Translations under genes and position numbers: made by a program
The notes under the pieces: model-generated
The model's input: the letters and a program-made list of their open reading frames with translations, nothing else
Databases searched by the model: none
What the model was told of the DNA's origin: nothing
Part shown: in pieces, positions 31,901-42,600 of the stretch
Layout of the letters: the number at the start of each line of letters is the position of its first letter
How positions within the stretch are numbered: the stretch's first letter is position 1
NCBI RefSeq assembly: GCF_016859285.1
Contig: NC_053408.1
Coordinates: forward strand, 5,606,213 to 5,670,212
Direction of reading: 5' to 3'
Origin: Xiphias gladius
Lineage: Eukaryota; Chordata; Actinopteri; Istiophoriformes; Xiphiidae
DNA length: 64,000 bases

Positions 31901-34803
31901 GACATTGTGCACATTTGTCTGATGTTTTATGGAGAAAACAGTTAACTGAGTAAATAAATGGCAGATTAATTCATAATGAATGGATAATCATTAGTCGTAG
32001 CCCCCTCCAGTATCCCTTTAATCATGTTGTGACTGCTCATATTTATCATGGGACCCCTTTGTGGGCCCCGACCCCCAGGTTGGCCAAATTGAATAACCGA
32101 CTGATTGTTTCAGCACTAATCCCAGGTCACTACACAAACACTGCATGCTCATTCAGCTATATCATGTGTTGTATATATTTTCATTCATAACAAATTCACA
32201 CATGAACGTCCGTGTGTCTTGTCAGGCCTCACCAGCTCCGTCTTGCACCAGGTGATACAGTTGCTGGGAATGCTGCAGAAGTTACAGCCTCCAGGGACCT
32301 TGACTTTGGCCCCTGCTTTGCACTGCCTCTGGTGGTCTGCTGTCAGCACCTTCAGGAGACAGTCTGAGAAATACTGCTCAGACCCCACCTTCACGTACAC
32401 ACTAACACAGAACAGATTTTAATAAACATAGTTATTCCAAAGCTAAAAACTTACACCAAGGTTGCAGAAATCTCTCTGTTTACCCTTCAAAGTGTCCTGC
32501 AAGAGGGAGGGGAACTCTGCCGCCACGGTCGAGCGCGTTGGTAATATTAACAACTTCCAAGGCCTCTGTGTCCCACAGCTTCTGTAAATCTTGCTTTATC
32601 TCATCCTGAACAGGAGAGGGCAGCACCTTCTCAACCTCCCTCAGCATGATGAAGAACTCAGCTTGATAGGGCAGCATCTTCTCTGTAAGTGACAGCAGTG
32701 ATGCACAACATGTTAACTGTACTTCCTAATTTTTCATCTGTCGTACATACCCATTCTTTATTACCATTGGTTTGCTATGCATTTGTAATATCATTCAAAA
32801 CACACATACCCCCACTGACTTTGATTACGAGTATTTGTCTGGTTGTTTCGTAGCTCCGCTTGTTGACGGCATAGATCTGTCAGAAGAAGCATGAGAGTTT
32901 ATTACCGTCTTAGTTATCAGTTTTCAAATCCACCCTCAGACGTTATTTCATTGCTGGATTGTGTTGTTTGCTGCATCCAAGGAGATATTGTGCTTCTGCT
33001 GAAGTGTACTTTTACTTCCCATCAACCTGCCTTGTCTGCTTCAGCGTTGGTTATTGATTTTCCTACGTTTCCCAGAATGCCTTAACCCTCTGGAGTTTTT
33101 GTTTAATACACTGACGACGTTTCATTTACGTTAACATAACTTTATTTATATATCATTTAGAGACAAGCTGAGAAAACCAGATGATAGTGCTGATGTGGGA
33201 CATTCACACACTGTCAAATTCATATCTTTAGACCGTAAAACATTTAAAAACAAATTTTTAAATCAGTGAATTAATATTTCTTTCGTAATTTACAGGCATA
33301 CATAGATTTTCAATGAAAAAGCCACAAAAAAAAGTTAAAATGAAATCAATTTTCATGTACAACCTTGAACTGTTCTATAGTAACATTTTAAGTCATTATG
33401 ACTAAAGATTTGTGTTTCTAGATTTTTTTATAGTGCCTGTGTCATTGTTCACATATTCTGGGTTCCTGGCAGCTTTATACTTCATAAACTGACAAAATGC
33501 GAAGTCAGTCTTATAGGTGAGTTTGTACCATGCACGTGGCGTAAGGACAATTTAAAAGGTGTTAAACAAAGACAAACTGAATGCATAGGAAATTGGTAAA
33601 AATGAACCAAAATCAACGTGGACTCCAGAGGGTGAACCCCAGAAAAATGCTGTAGTTTGTCAATATGGGGAGTGTTTTGAATCAGAAGCGCAGCTGTAAT
33701 CTGTGGTTACCTCCAGATGTAGCATGTCGTCAAACTATAATACATTCTGTTTGATTGAGACTAAAACAGAGAATGAGAAATTTCTCTCTCTTCTTCAAAG
33801 ATATGTCTCTTCATGAATTTTTAATGTTGGTTGAAAATAGCAGCTCTAGAGAGACGCCCGAGCTTTTGTCTCTGAGGGCTCGACAACAGAACCTGACATT
33901 TGCCACTGATGTTTCAGATAGCCGCATATATTTTTCAGATCTGTCTCCATTGTAGCTGAACTGGAATCTTATCTATGTTTGGCACATTATCTACAGGAAC
34001 AGAAAAATTTGGGAATATTTTACAACTATACAGCAAACGTAAGGCCAGAAATGCATTGTGCAGCATTCTGACAGTGTTTCAGACTTGTGCTACTGTTGGT
34101 GAAAATGATGACTTCCTACCTCAATTATATATTTTTCTTCAGATTTCGGCGTCCCGTACAGGAAGCCATTATCATAGGGTTGCCGTTGGGTAAAGCGAAG
34201 CCACTCTGGGAGGTCTGGATAATTCTGCCTGTTGCACTTAAAAATTATGGGGTCATCATACAAGCGCCCAGCTTTATAACATACAAAAAGAGGAGTAGAA
34301 AAATAGACACATACAATAAGGAAATCTGTGCCTTGTTATTTTGTTTAATAATGACAAAAGGGTGATTTCAGGCTCTTACCATAGAGTTTTGACAAAGGTT
34401 CAAAGTCATTCTGGAAAGTCTCTCTCATCAGTTCATATGTAAATAACTTCCCAACAGGAATGGTAAATTTGATCTCCGCATTGGCCCCAAACAGACTGAC
34501 AGCACAAACTGTGTGGGAGTGTTAAAAACAAAACAAGAAAAGCACCAAAAGATGTATCTGAATGGTCAAAAACGGCAAATAAAAATAGCCCTTCAACTTG
34601 ACTTTAAAATGTTGTAGTTTAACATTTAGGCCTTCAACCCCTGACAGCCGACATCAGGACCAAATTTTTATACTTAAAACACACAGACCCCATAATAACA
34701 GGAGGAAGGCCTGTTACCAGTGTTGTCATGTTACATGAAGCTGAATAATTGCGGGAATAAACTTGCCTGTTAAGAAGAAGACCCAGCTCCTGCACCCTGC
34801 CAT
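28934..34803 (-). CDS. sgca: Alpha-sarcoglycan, complete gene with nine coding exons
   Basis: Type I membrane protein of the sarcoglycan part of the dystrophin-glycoprotein complex at the muscle sarcolemma. Exons in order: 34767-34803, 34380-34508, 34120-34271, 32810-32876, 32484-32682, 32233-32401, 31267-31475, 30979-31005, 28934-29117. They join in frame to 1173 nt, 390 residues (human 387). Visible: signal peptide (1 to about 23), cadherin-like extracellular part with [13 protein letters not shown] and GFLYGTP, LLPYQAEF-like MLPYQAEFF, glycosylation site [15 protein letters not shown], a Cys cluster, a TM helix (about 293-314) followed by YGRREGV, and a cytoplasmic tail with [11 protein letters not shown] and PLSTLPMFN ending IPLIMAQQ. 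The Cys cluster [14 protein letters not shown] has more Cys than human. SGCE-like features occur in the tail, but the rest and the synteny favour SGCA. Confidence 0.95.
29252..30898. repeat. Interspersed element with inverted arms in the last sgca intron
   Basis: The left edge starts aatggtggaaag and continues with acatttgctcaaatactgcactta. The right edge read backwards starts aatggtgggatg and continues with acatttactaaagagctgtattta. These are diverged inverted arms about 1.65 kb apart, of a family common in fish genomes (aagtacatttactcaagtactgtactt type). It could be one non-autonomous DNA element or two separate insertions. No transposase frame is visible inside. Confidence 0.5.
30979..31005 (-). 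other. sgca: sgca exon 8: 27-nt microexon
   Basis: On the minus strand a long pyrimidine run (about 17 T) and tatag precede 27 exon bases, then a near-consensus donor gtgagtac. Joined to GT of exon 7 and A of exon 9 it encodes [10 protein letters not shown], giving [21 protein letters not shown] in two short pieces across the joins. This matches the juxtamembrane basic segment of the family (epsilon-sarcoglycan has a KRN-type segment between RREGV and DIQL). Skipping it keeps the frame. It is far too short for ORF finding. Confidence 0.85.
31267..31475 (-). other. sgca: sgca exon 7: membrane-spanning exon
   Basis: Encodes [15 protein letters not shown], then acidic linker, then [20 protein letters not shown] continuing [10 protein letters not shown]: a 22-residue hydrophobic helix followed by a basic stop-transfer motif. 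Acceptor ccctgcag, donor GT|gtacgt. The protein therefore has an extracellular N-terminus and a short cytoplasmic tail. Confidence 0.92.
31619..32003. repeat. Interspersed repeat (gctgcaac...aatcattagt family), copy 1
   Basis: Begins ggctgcaacaaatgattattt, contains several attaatcga-type words and ends ggataatcattagtcgtagccc. The ends are imperfect inverted repeats of each other, as in short non-autonomous DNA transposons common in teleosts. It lies in an sgca intron. Confidence 0.55.
32233..34803 (-). other. sgca: sgca exons 1-6: signal peptide and extracellular domain
   Basis: Exon 1 (34767-34803) encodes [12 protein letters not shown] and ends at a probable GC donor, ACAG|gcaagt. Exon 2 (34380-34508) completes the signal peptide ([11 protein letters not shown]) and begins the mature protein ([12 protein letters not shown]). 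Exon 3 (34120-34271) has the [11 protein letters not shown] segment, exon 4 (32810-32876) [17 protein letters not shown], exon 5 (32484-32682) the [10 protein letters not shown] site, and exon 6 (32233-32401) [14 protein letters not shown] and the Cys cluster. Phases agree at all joins. The 1.24-kb intron 32877-34119 contains nothing I recognise. Confidence 0.92.
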
Positions 34804-35119
34804 CTTGTTTTGGCTTTTGATTGACAGAGCCAAGCGGAGAGGGGCTTGGTCACAGCATAAGACATGTTGGGGCTATTTTTGCTTCACTCACTCTAATAAC
34901 ATCCATGAGGGTGTCTGTGAGTCTGTGAGTGTGAGGCTGTGAAGTAAATCAAGACCTGTATTATTCCTTCACGCTATATTATCTATATTATACATTTATT
35001 TGACGGCTGGAATTAGTAGTTACTTTATAAATGAACATTTTTACATACAAGACTTAAGAAGAGCTAATAAGATATGGTGATTGGTTATAGATTAAACTCA
35101 CAACGGTATATACAATTAG

Positions 35120-35264
35120 AGCTAAACCTGTTAAGTTGATTAAAAGATTGGTTGATTGGAAGAAAATTGATAATGGTTTGAGTCATTTTTCTTGTAGAAA
35201 TGCCAGAAATGTCACGGCTTCCGTTTTCTCAAACGTGACAGTTTGCTGCTTTTTCCTTGTAATT

Positions 35265-35326
<62 letters not shown>

Positions 35327-35554
35327 TAATTTATGGTAATTTATTTGAAATCATTTTGAGATTTGGGCTGTTGGTTGGACAAAACAAGTATTGTGAAAGT
35401 GTCACTTTGGGCTGTGTGTACTTATGATTAGCATTTCTCACTATTTTTCAGATTTTTTTTTTTTTTTTTTTACAAATCAAATAATCAATCAATAAATCGA
35501 GAACATAATCAGAAGATTAATCCATAGTGGAAGATAATCATTAGTTGCAGTCTT
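35120..35554. repeat. Interspersed repeat (same family as 31619-32003), copy 2
   Basis: Ends ccatagtggaagataatcattagttgcag, like the right end of copy 1, and shares attaatcga/aatcaatcaa words and the phrase tgggctgttggttggacaaaacaag with the ttggactgttggtcgtacaaaacaag of copy 1. A TA microsatellite has expanded inside it. Confidence 0.55.
35265..35324. repeat. TA dinucleotide microsatellite
   Basis: About 60 bases of nearly perfect TA repeat with one early interruption, inside the interspersed repeat. It should be length-variable between individuals. Confidence 0.9.
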
Positions 35555-37390
35555 ATAATTAAAACACTTAAAAATTAACTCCACAAACTGCAGCAGTAAT
35601 GTGCTGCTTAAACATCAACGCATCAATAATAATAATCTCATTATAAATAACAGTGTAACACTGACTGGACATTTTTCTGCATGGAGCACTTTCACTTGAA
35701 ATACTTTGACTACATCTTCCTCATTATACTTACAAACTTTTACCTAAGTGACACTCTCACCGCAGGACTTTTACTTGTAAATGAAGTACTTTCACCGTGT
35801 GGGTTTAATACTTTTACTTAAGTATCTGAATACTTCCTCTGCCACTTGTTTCTCTAATGTCTTGTCTTAAAAGCACCGTATGTGCACTCGAGGGAACGCT
35901 GGGTAACCTGTCTTGTGTCTGCACATATCGGGGAGCAACTTTATACATCAAGGAAATCATTTTACTCTCCGTTTACCGCAAAGATGAGTCAGCCTAATAT
36001 ACAGAAGAAGAAGAGAAACGATGATTTTATTCAGTTTACTTTTCCAATCTCAGTCACTGACTCGCTTTGCCGCGCTAAGGGCCACAGTTACACACGGGTT
36101 AGGCTTTCGCCGGGGCAGCTAGTTGGCACTACCGCCCCACTGAAGAGGGGTGTACATCCTGTTTGACAGCGCCTCCGCCCGTTCGGGCAGCGCTCCTCGA
36201 GCTGTGCCCCCTCAGACCAGACCAGACCCTCGGCCGACGTGATGAGAAGGGAAGGTGGAGGAGAGTTTAGCCAACACGTGAGAAGACGTCTCTCACGCTG
36301 CCCTGTCCAATGTGCGAGGTAGCTGCGTGAATGTGTCGGCCTCGTAGGTGAATCGGCCCCCCGTAAAAAAAAAAAAAAAAAGTAGAAACCGAAACGGCGT
36401 GGGTAGACTGGAAACCAGTTCTCACCCAAAAAAAAGCTGGGGGGGGTACTTTGTCTACCTTGAGTGATAATATTTAACGTATCTATCAGCACAGATGCGG
36501 AATGCAGGAAGCAACAATGTGGCCCGCAAATAACGGATATGTGTTATTGGCCAAGGAGGTTTGACGTGAGTGAAGCTCTGCCGGGTCCTAACGCGAGTCG
36601 CCCTCTCTTGACAGCCTCTGCTGCCACCTCAGTTTGATTTTTCCTCCCAAACTTTTAAAAAGACTGGAGGGTGGTCAAATATTATATATAAAAAAACAGC
36701 GGTTACCATTTTTTTTTTTTAGGTTATTTATTGTTTCTTTGGGACGTTGTATTTGTGTAGGTGAAGAGGGGGCAGTGAAATGAAATCTGGTCTCCAAATT
36801 TTGATTAAATAAATTTGACAAAATAAAAACTTACCGCTGTGCCCCCCACCCCCCTCTTTCCTTTCTTCCCTTTCTTCTTCTGGTGTAACCCCAGAGCCTT
36901 GGCCGATGAACTCAAAGCAGCATTGCCCCTTCATCCGCACCGCCTGCCATGTTCCAAATGTGTTCATTTCACCTTATTTTAAACTGGAAGTTATTGGCTT
37001 ATTAGATATAAGTAGTTACTGTTACATTTGCATACACACATTTTCCTATTTTCATACAGTTGGAACTGTCAGTGAGTAGGTCTGCTTGGTCAAATTTGCA
37101 TTTTTACTACTACCACTTGAAAAGGCAGTTTATCCATTACTTTTAACTTTTCAACCATTTATCAATCATTTATTTGAACCTTTTTTTAATCTTCTTTTCC
37201 ATTACTTCTACCTTTTTCAACAATTTGTCCATTAGTTTTTTTCTTTTTCATCATTCCCCCATTACTATTAGCCAGTTGGCTAGTTCAACTGTGTATCCAT
37301 GACCTTCAACCATTTAAAGTTAATCAGTTTCCTTTCAACCGTTTAGTCTTCTTTGCTACCCTTGCTAGGGTTTCACATAATTCTGCCACT

Positions 37391-37579
37391 GCAAATTTGA
37401 TCTCCGCAATGGCCCCAAACATACCGACAGCACAAACTGTGTGGAAGGAACAACAACAACAAAAGCACCAAAAGATGTATCTGAATGGTGAAAAGTGGCA
37501 AACAAAGAACCAAACCAAACCAAAACAAAACAAAACAAAACAAAACAAAACAAAAAAGCCTTAAACTTGACTTTAACTT
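37391..37579 (-). pseudogene. Broken duplicate of sgca exon 2 and adjoining intron 1
   Basis: Matches sgca 34463-34608 in the same orientation. Within the exon part, 50 or so of 55 bases agree, giving minus-strand TVCAVGMFGAIAEIKF against [16 protein letters not shown]. The match runs on through the acceptor into intron 1 (aaaagcaccaaaagatgtat is identical), so it is a DNA-level duplication, not a retrocopy. It is truncated: the second half of exon 2 and its donor are absent, and an AAAAC repeat has grown in the intron part. It sits 5' of sgca exon 1 on the minus strand, so it cannot be an internal alternative exon of the normal transcript. Confidence 0.8.
37511..37556. repeat. AAAAC microsatellite
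   Basis: Two CAAAC units followed by about seven CAAAA units, inside the duplicated sgca intron sequence. The source intron has only aaaaacaaaacaag at its homologous position, so the tract probably expanded after duplication. Confidence 0.85.
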
Positions 37580-38231
37580 TAAACTGTACAAGTACCCCTG
37601 GTTGGGCATCACTGATTTAAGTGAAATACCCACCACTAACTACGGCTCGTAGGTTCTGGTTAATCCAATTGTGGTAAGGATAACAAAAATAAAAAATGTA
37701 GGACGCGATGCTGCGGTCGGCCACGGAGCAGCACTGCGACGGGCACTAGGACCCAGTGGCTCCCTCCTCCATGCAGCAGCACTCCGCCGCTGCGAGAGGA
37801 GGACCAGAAATCTGCAGCTCACAGAATGAAGAGATCAAAATGATGCTGCCTGTAAAAAGGGATTAAACGTAAGCAATCTGTCGTCAGCTGCGGCAAATCC
37901 GCGGTCATTGCTGTTCTACTTCTCTGTGCAAATATTTTTTTTGTGACTAATGCGGTTGTCTGTGAGGGTTTGGTTTTCATTGTGTAACTGCAAGCGAGCT
38001 AATGACAGATGCATCGTGCTCACTTTCTCCGTAGCATTGGACGAGAATTGCAGCGGATGCAAGCAGGCCTTTAATACGATCTGTTGTTTTTGTTTCTCCC
38101 CATCTGCCGGTCTAGTCTGGGCGCCACCTCGCTAGTATCAGCGGCTGCTGGTGGATAAAACACATTTGCCACCGGGGGTTGAGAAAGGAGACATGCCGTC
38201 GCTGAGCATCCATTGCGACGCTTGACTGACC

Positions 38232-39617
38232 ATGATGAAGACCGAATCCACATCCAAGAGCACCGGCTCTGGCTCTACGCTCAGGAGCCCATCCCCGCAC
38301 AGGAACGCGTACGAGGCGGGGATGCAGGCCCTGAAGCCCGTCAAAGACAATGCTGCGAACGGGGACGTGCAGGAGGGCCCCCGAGGGCGCAGGTACGGCT
38401 CCAACGTGCACCGTATCAAAAACATGTTCCAGCAGATGCATACCACATCCCCAGCCGATGTAGAGGGAGAGGACGGCGCCAGGATCGCCGACAAATCGGT
38501 GCGCCTCTCCCTCCCCAGAGCCGGGAGCCTGAACGAGAACGTGGACCACAGCGCGCTGCTGAAGCTCGGATCCACCGTGTCCGAGCGCGTCAGCAAGTTC
38601 GACACCAAACCAGAAAACGGGCACCAGCGGGCCTCGTCGCCAAGCTACTCCAAGCTGCAGGAGACCCGCCGCATCTTCGAGCAGCAGCAGGAGAAGCAGC
38701 AGCAGGAGAAACTGGCCACCACCAGAGTCCTACTGAAGACAGACAAGGCCTCAGGCTTCCAGGATGGCAGGTTGGACGTGGTGGCTCGTTTCAATGGCAG
38801 CACAGAGTCCCTGGACAGCCTGGACACAAGTGAGGCCGTGTCCCCAACAGTCAGCCAACTCAGTGCTGTGTTTGAACGGGCAGCCGAGCTCCGGAACAAC
38901 CTCCACCGCCTCTCCTCTACCCCACCGCTCCCCTCGCGAGGGGTCAGCACCAAGGTGGGTGTGTTGAACTCCAAAATAATCACAAAGAGGGTTAGTGCCT
39001 TTGCAGCAGGCAACCAGGAGGAAGAGCTAAGCAATCAGAGGGGCCAAGAGGGCCCTCCAAGGGGCCCTGGGGGGAGAGTGATTTCCCCATCTGATAGCAT
39101 TAACGGTGGCCAAAGTGTTGGCCAAAGCACCCCAACTACTGAACTTTACAGTACTATAGGAGAGCCAAACGAGCAGAGAGAAAAGACTGTTTCTGACGCA
39201 GGTGTCAAGGCCAAAGCTGAGGTCAAACCTGAGGATCACCCTGGGGCCAAGGAGCGTAGCAACACCACACTGCAAGGCGACATCCACAGCTCTGTGGAGA
39301 ATGGAGAAGCTGCTGTCGAGAAGCAAAGCTCTCTAAAGGGGGGTGACATGCTCAGACAGGAGGGGGACATGGCTAAGCATGCTGAGGAGGAGGAAGACAG
39401 GACTCTCAGAGACGACCAGTCGGGCCGTGACTCTGTGGATATCAGTACCTACAGCGCAGTGGGGGAGGACTTTGGAGGGAGCCAGGTGGACGAGGAAGAA
39501 GAGGAGGCCGATGAGCGCTATGAGCCTGAGTCCAGCTGTGTGGAGATTGCTGGGCTGCCTGCGGAGGAGAGCCCGCCCACCTCCAGGAAGATCCGCTTCA
39601 GCACAGAGCCCATCAAG
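38232..39617 (+). other. ppp1r9b: ppp1r9b exon 1: actin-binding and PP1-docking region
   Basis: A single 1386-base exon encodes residues 1-462, ending EPIK at the gtgagg donor. It is Ser/Pro/Glu-rich and largely disordered by composition, with a [11 protein letters not shown] stretch near residue 155-165. The end has an acidic run ([16 protein letters not shown]) followed by SRKIRF, the PP1-binding RVxF-type motif (human RKIHF). Sequence before and around it is GC-rich relative to the flanking introns. Confidence 0.93.
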
Positions 39618-42600
39618 GTGAGGATGTATGCTCTGGAAAACCACACGGAATTAATATTAATAATTGCAGGTAGAACCTACCCCTGAGGGTATTCGACTGA
39701 GGTGCTGATTTCTAGTTTGTAGTAACGTCTGTATTCTGGTATGTGTTTTATTTTTTTATTTTATTAAATTTTTCATCCTGTTGGGTTCAGAGGCCTGCTG
39801 AAGTTGACCTCAAAGCTTATGCACCGTGGTACAGTCATAGCCAGCGTTGCCGTCAGCTGTTTTAATGAACTCACTCGGCTTCTGACAGTGTCAGAATGAT
39901 GCTGACATTTTGATTTTACCCTGTTTCAACACGGGGCTTTGCACACTGCTAACACCATCCCTCCAGAGCAGCCAGTTGCTAATGGATGGTCCTGCATTCC
40001 TCCTGTGCAGCTGACATGGGCCCCCAAAGAGTTGCGATGTAGATACTTATCTGAAATGCAGTGGGAGCTGCTTCTGTAAAGAATTGCTGGGGGGAGGAGG
40101 ATCAAAAAGGCCTGGATAATTAGCCCTGTTTTTTAGAGGAGTGGATACTGTGCCGTGGCCAATCAAAGGTCGGTGGACAGTGTATGAGGGGCTGAATGAG
40201 GAACGGAGTGTTTTTGTGTTTGTGAGCAAGAGAGAGGAAGTGAGAAAAGAGACTGTGATCTCTACTTGGACCAGTGAGATGAGAGAGGAGGAGAGACGAG
40301 GAGGAGGAAGAGGAGTAGAGTTGATTTAAAGTGTCTCTCTGTGTCTGGGGGTGGTGTAATGATCCGGAGAAGAGCATCGGCTCCTCTGCAGCTCAGTCTC
40401 GCTGCTCTGCTCTGCCTTGAGGTCTGAGGCATACAGAGACTCAGCTAAAGTGGGCCCTGACACTGTACATCACACACACATTCCCTCACTCAGAAAGCCA
40501 TTTCAGTGACTAAGGGCTCCTGTCCCATATCATGACCAGTCAAGTTGAAATTTGCTCTTGCTGTCTTATCATGGCTGCAATGTTGACCAGCAGCGCCTTA
40601 GTCACTAGAACCTCAGATTTCAAAATTTGAAAAGTTTAAAAAAAAAAAAAAGCAGATATTGACAAATAGGTGGACATTCCTTTTTGCACAAACAAGTTTC
40701 GCAACAATCCCTCATATTTGGGTATAAAAGAGTTATGACAAAGCTACGAACTGAGGCAATCTAATGAAGACCTGAGCATTAAACATTAATGGAATTGTTT
40801 GACATTTTGGGAAATAAGCCTATTTATTTTCTTGCTGAGAATTAGGTGAGAAGATTGATACCACTTTCGTGTCTTTATGGTAAAAATGCTACTATCAGCA
40901 GCCAGTTAGGGTAGCATAGCACAAAGACTGGAATCAGCGAAAACAGGTAGCTTGGCTCTGTCCAAGGGTAACAATATCAACCTACCAGCACTTCTAAAGC
41001 TCTAAGCATATTTCCCAAAATGTTGTACTGTTCCTTTTAATATCATCTGAGCTAGGGTGACAGTAATGGTAAATATGACATATTTTAAGCACTTGAATGT
41101 CTAAAGTTAAATATCTGTGACTAAACAACCGAAGCGAATTTTATGAGTTATTATTAAGTTGCTGGTTTTTAATATTGTTCACTCCTGATTTGTGCATCAA
41201 AATATATGACGTCACATTTTTCCAACAGACCCAAACCAACTCAAAGCAGAGAGAGGAGCAGGGGCAAAACAAATATCTCACGTTACATCAATCAATCTTC
41301 TAACTTTGGCAGATAATAGTGTGTTTGTTTCCTCACTGTAAGAATCTAATTGATAAAACTGTTTTTTTTGGAGCCTGTAACAGTCACTGAAAATCAAAGG
41401 CGCCTTGTGGAAAGCTGTTGGTCATAGCGGGCCAAGAAATGTTGCAGTTCGCCAGCTAAAGGCAGAGAAGGAGAAGAATACTGGGGAATGTAAATATGGA
41501 TGTAAACAATGTAGATTACAAAATATTAAAAAAAAAAAAATAAAAAAAAAGCTTTGCAAATGTTTTCATGAGGAAGGAACTGCATTCAGCATGTTTGTCA
41601 AGCCTCAGAGATACACAATGTGTTTTGAGGAGAAACACTGACTGTAAAAATAACTCCACCAGGAACCTTTAAATAATATCTCTGTTATCTCTACTTCTAG
41701 GTGATGTCTACAAATAAAAACACAGATACATCATTTTAAACTTGAATTAAAAAATAAGAAATGCAGCCTATAAAACATTTACAGTATGTACAGCAAATTC
41801 TATGAGAAATGAAATACTGACATGTGTGTTCAGTTATGGTTGAGCTCTTATATCCAGACAAACTGAAGGAAACAAACGGTCTCCCCCATGCTGAAAATCC
41901 CATGAATCCCATATGAATCATGCCTGAGCTTAGCATGTCCATCATGCGAGTGCAATGCAGAAGGGAAAGGAAAAACAGACTTCTCTCACATTATTTGACC
42001 GTCCTGAGATCAAATAGGGATAGCAGGAGGAAGCATATTACATATGGTGTGATAAAGAAGTCATAACTCATAGGCTTGGATAAAAAGCAGAATTTGGTTG
42101 TGACCCTACAGCCACCGTCAGAGAATAACCTCCTACTGAGTCCTTTCACACTGTATCATTGTGGCCTTTGTTATGGAGATTGATGCGAGGGGGGGGGGTT
42201 AGTAAAAAGGGGGGTGGGGTGTCAATTGGGAGTGGCGTCATTATACAGCTCAAATGTCATGCGACTTATAACTGCCAGCTCTTAAGTCACACTGTCAGTT
42301 GGTTTCTCTTCCAAACAGGAAGTGCCCATTTTTAGTGCATATTTCCCCTCTGTGCAACAATTCAGATTTTGGCCACAATTAAGTCTTGTTGTGGTGATGG
42401 CGGTTGGATGTCTGGGCGTATGTCTGTCTTTGTCCCCATGTTACACTGGACATTCCTCTCTGTCTGTCTGTCTGTCTCTCTGTCCTCTCAAACTGGCAAA
42501 AATAGCAGTTCTGCTTCGGGTCGAGTTCACACTAGACCCTTTGTTTGCTCCTCCTGACACCCTTTCTCTCGCTCCTTCTTTTCTCCTTTTCGCTCTTTGT

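Larger units (their letters stand above)
34804..38231. other. Divergent intergenic region between sgca and ppp1r9b
   Basis: About 3.4 kb between the two start codons. It contains a second interspersed repeat copy, a TA microsatellite, GC-richer stretches near 36060-36330 and 37690-37850, and the sgca exon 2 relic. The GC-rich 37690-37850 block could be the ppp1r9b promoter or a non-coding first exon spliced to an acceptor near 38115 (ccggtctag), but I cannot confirm it. Confidence 0.5.

Noticed and set aside
34873..34882. CTATTTTTGC upstream of sgca as a MEF2 site
   Set aside because: It differs from the MEF2 consensus near its 3' end, and a single weak match is not enough to call.
35265..35324. 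The TA repeat as a replication or regulatory element
   Set aside because: It is an ordinary dinucleotide microsatellite inside an interspersed repeat.
38213..38833. 206-codon alternative frame overlapping ppp1r9b exon 1
   Set aside because: It is Arg/Gln-rich shadow coding from the GC-rich exon. The 484-codon frame carries all the conserved neurabin-2 blocks.
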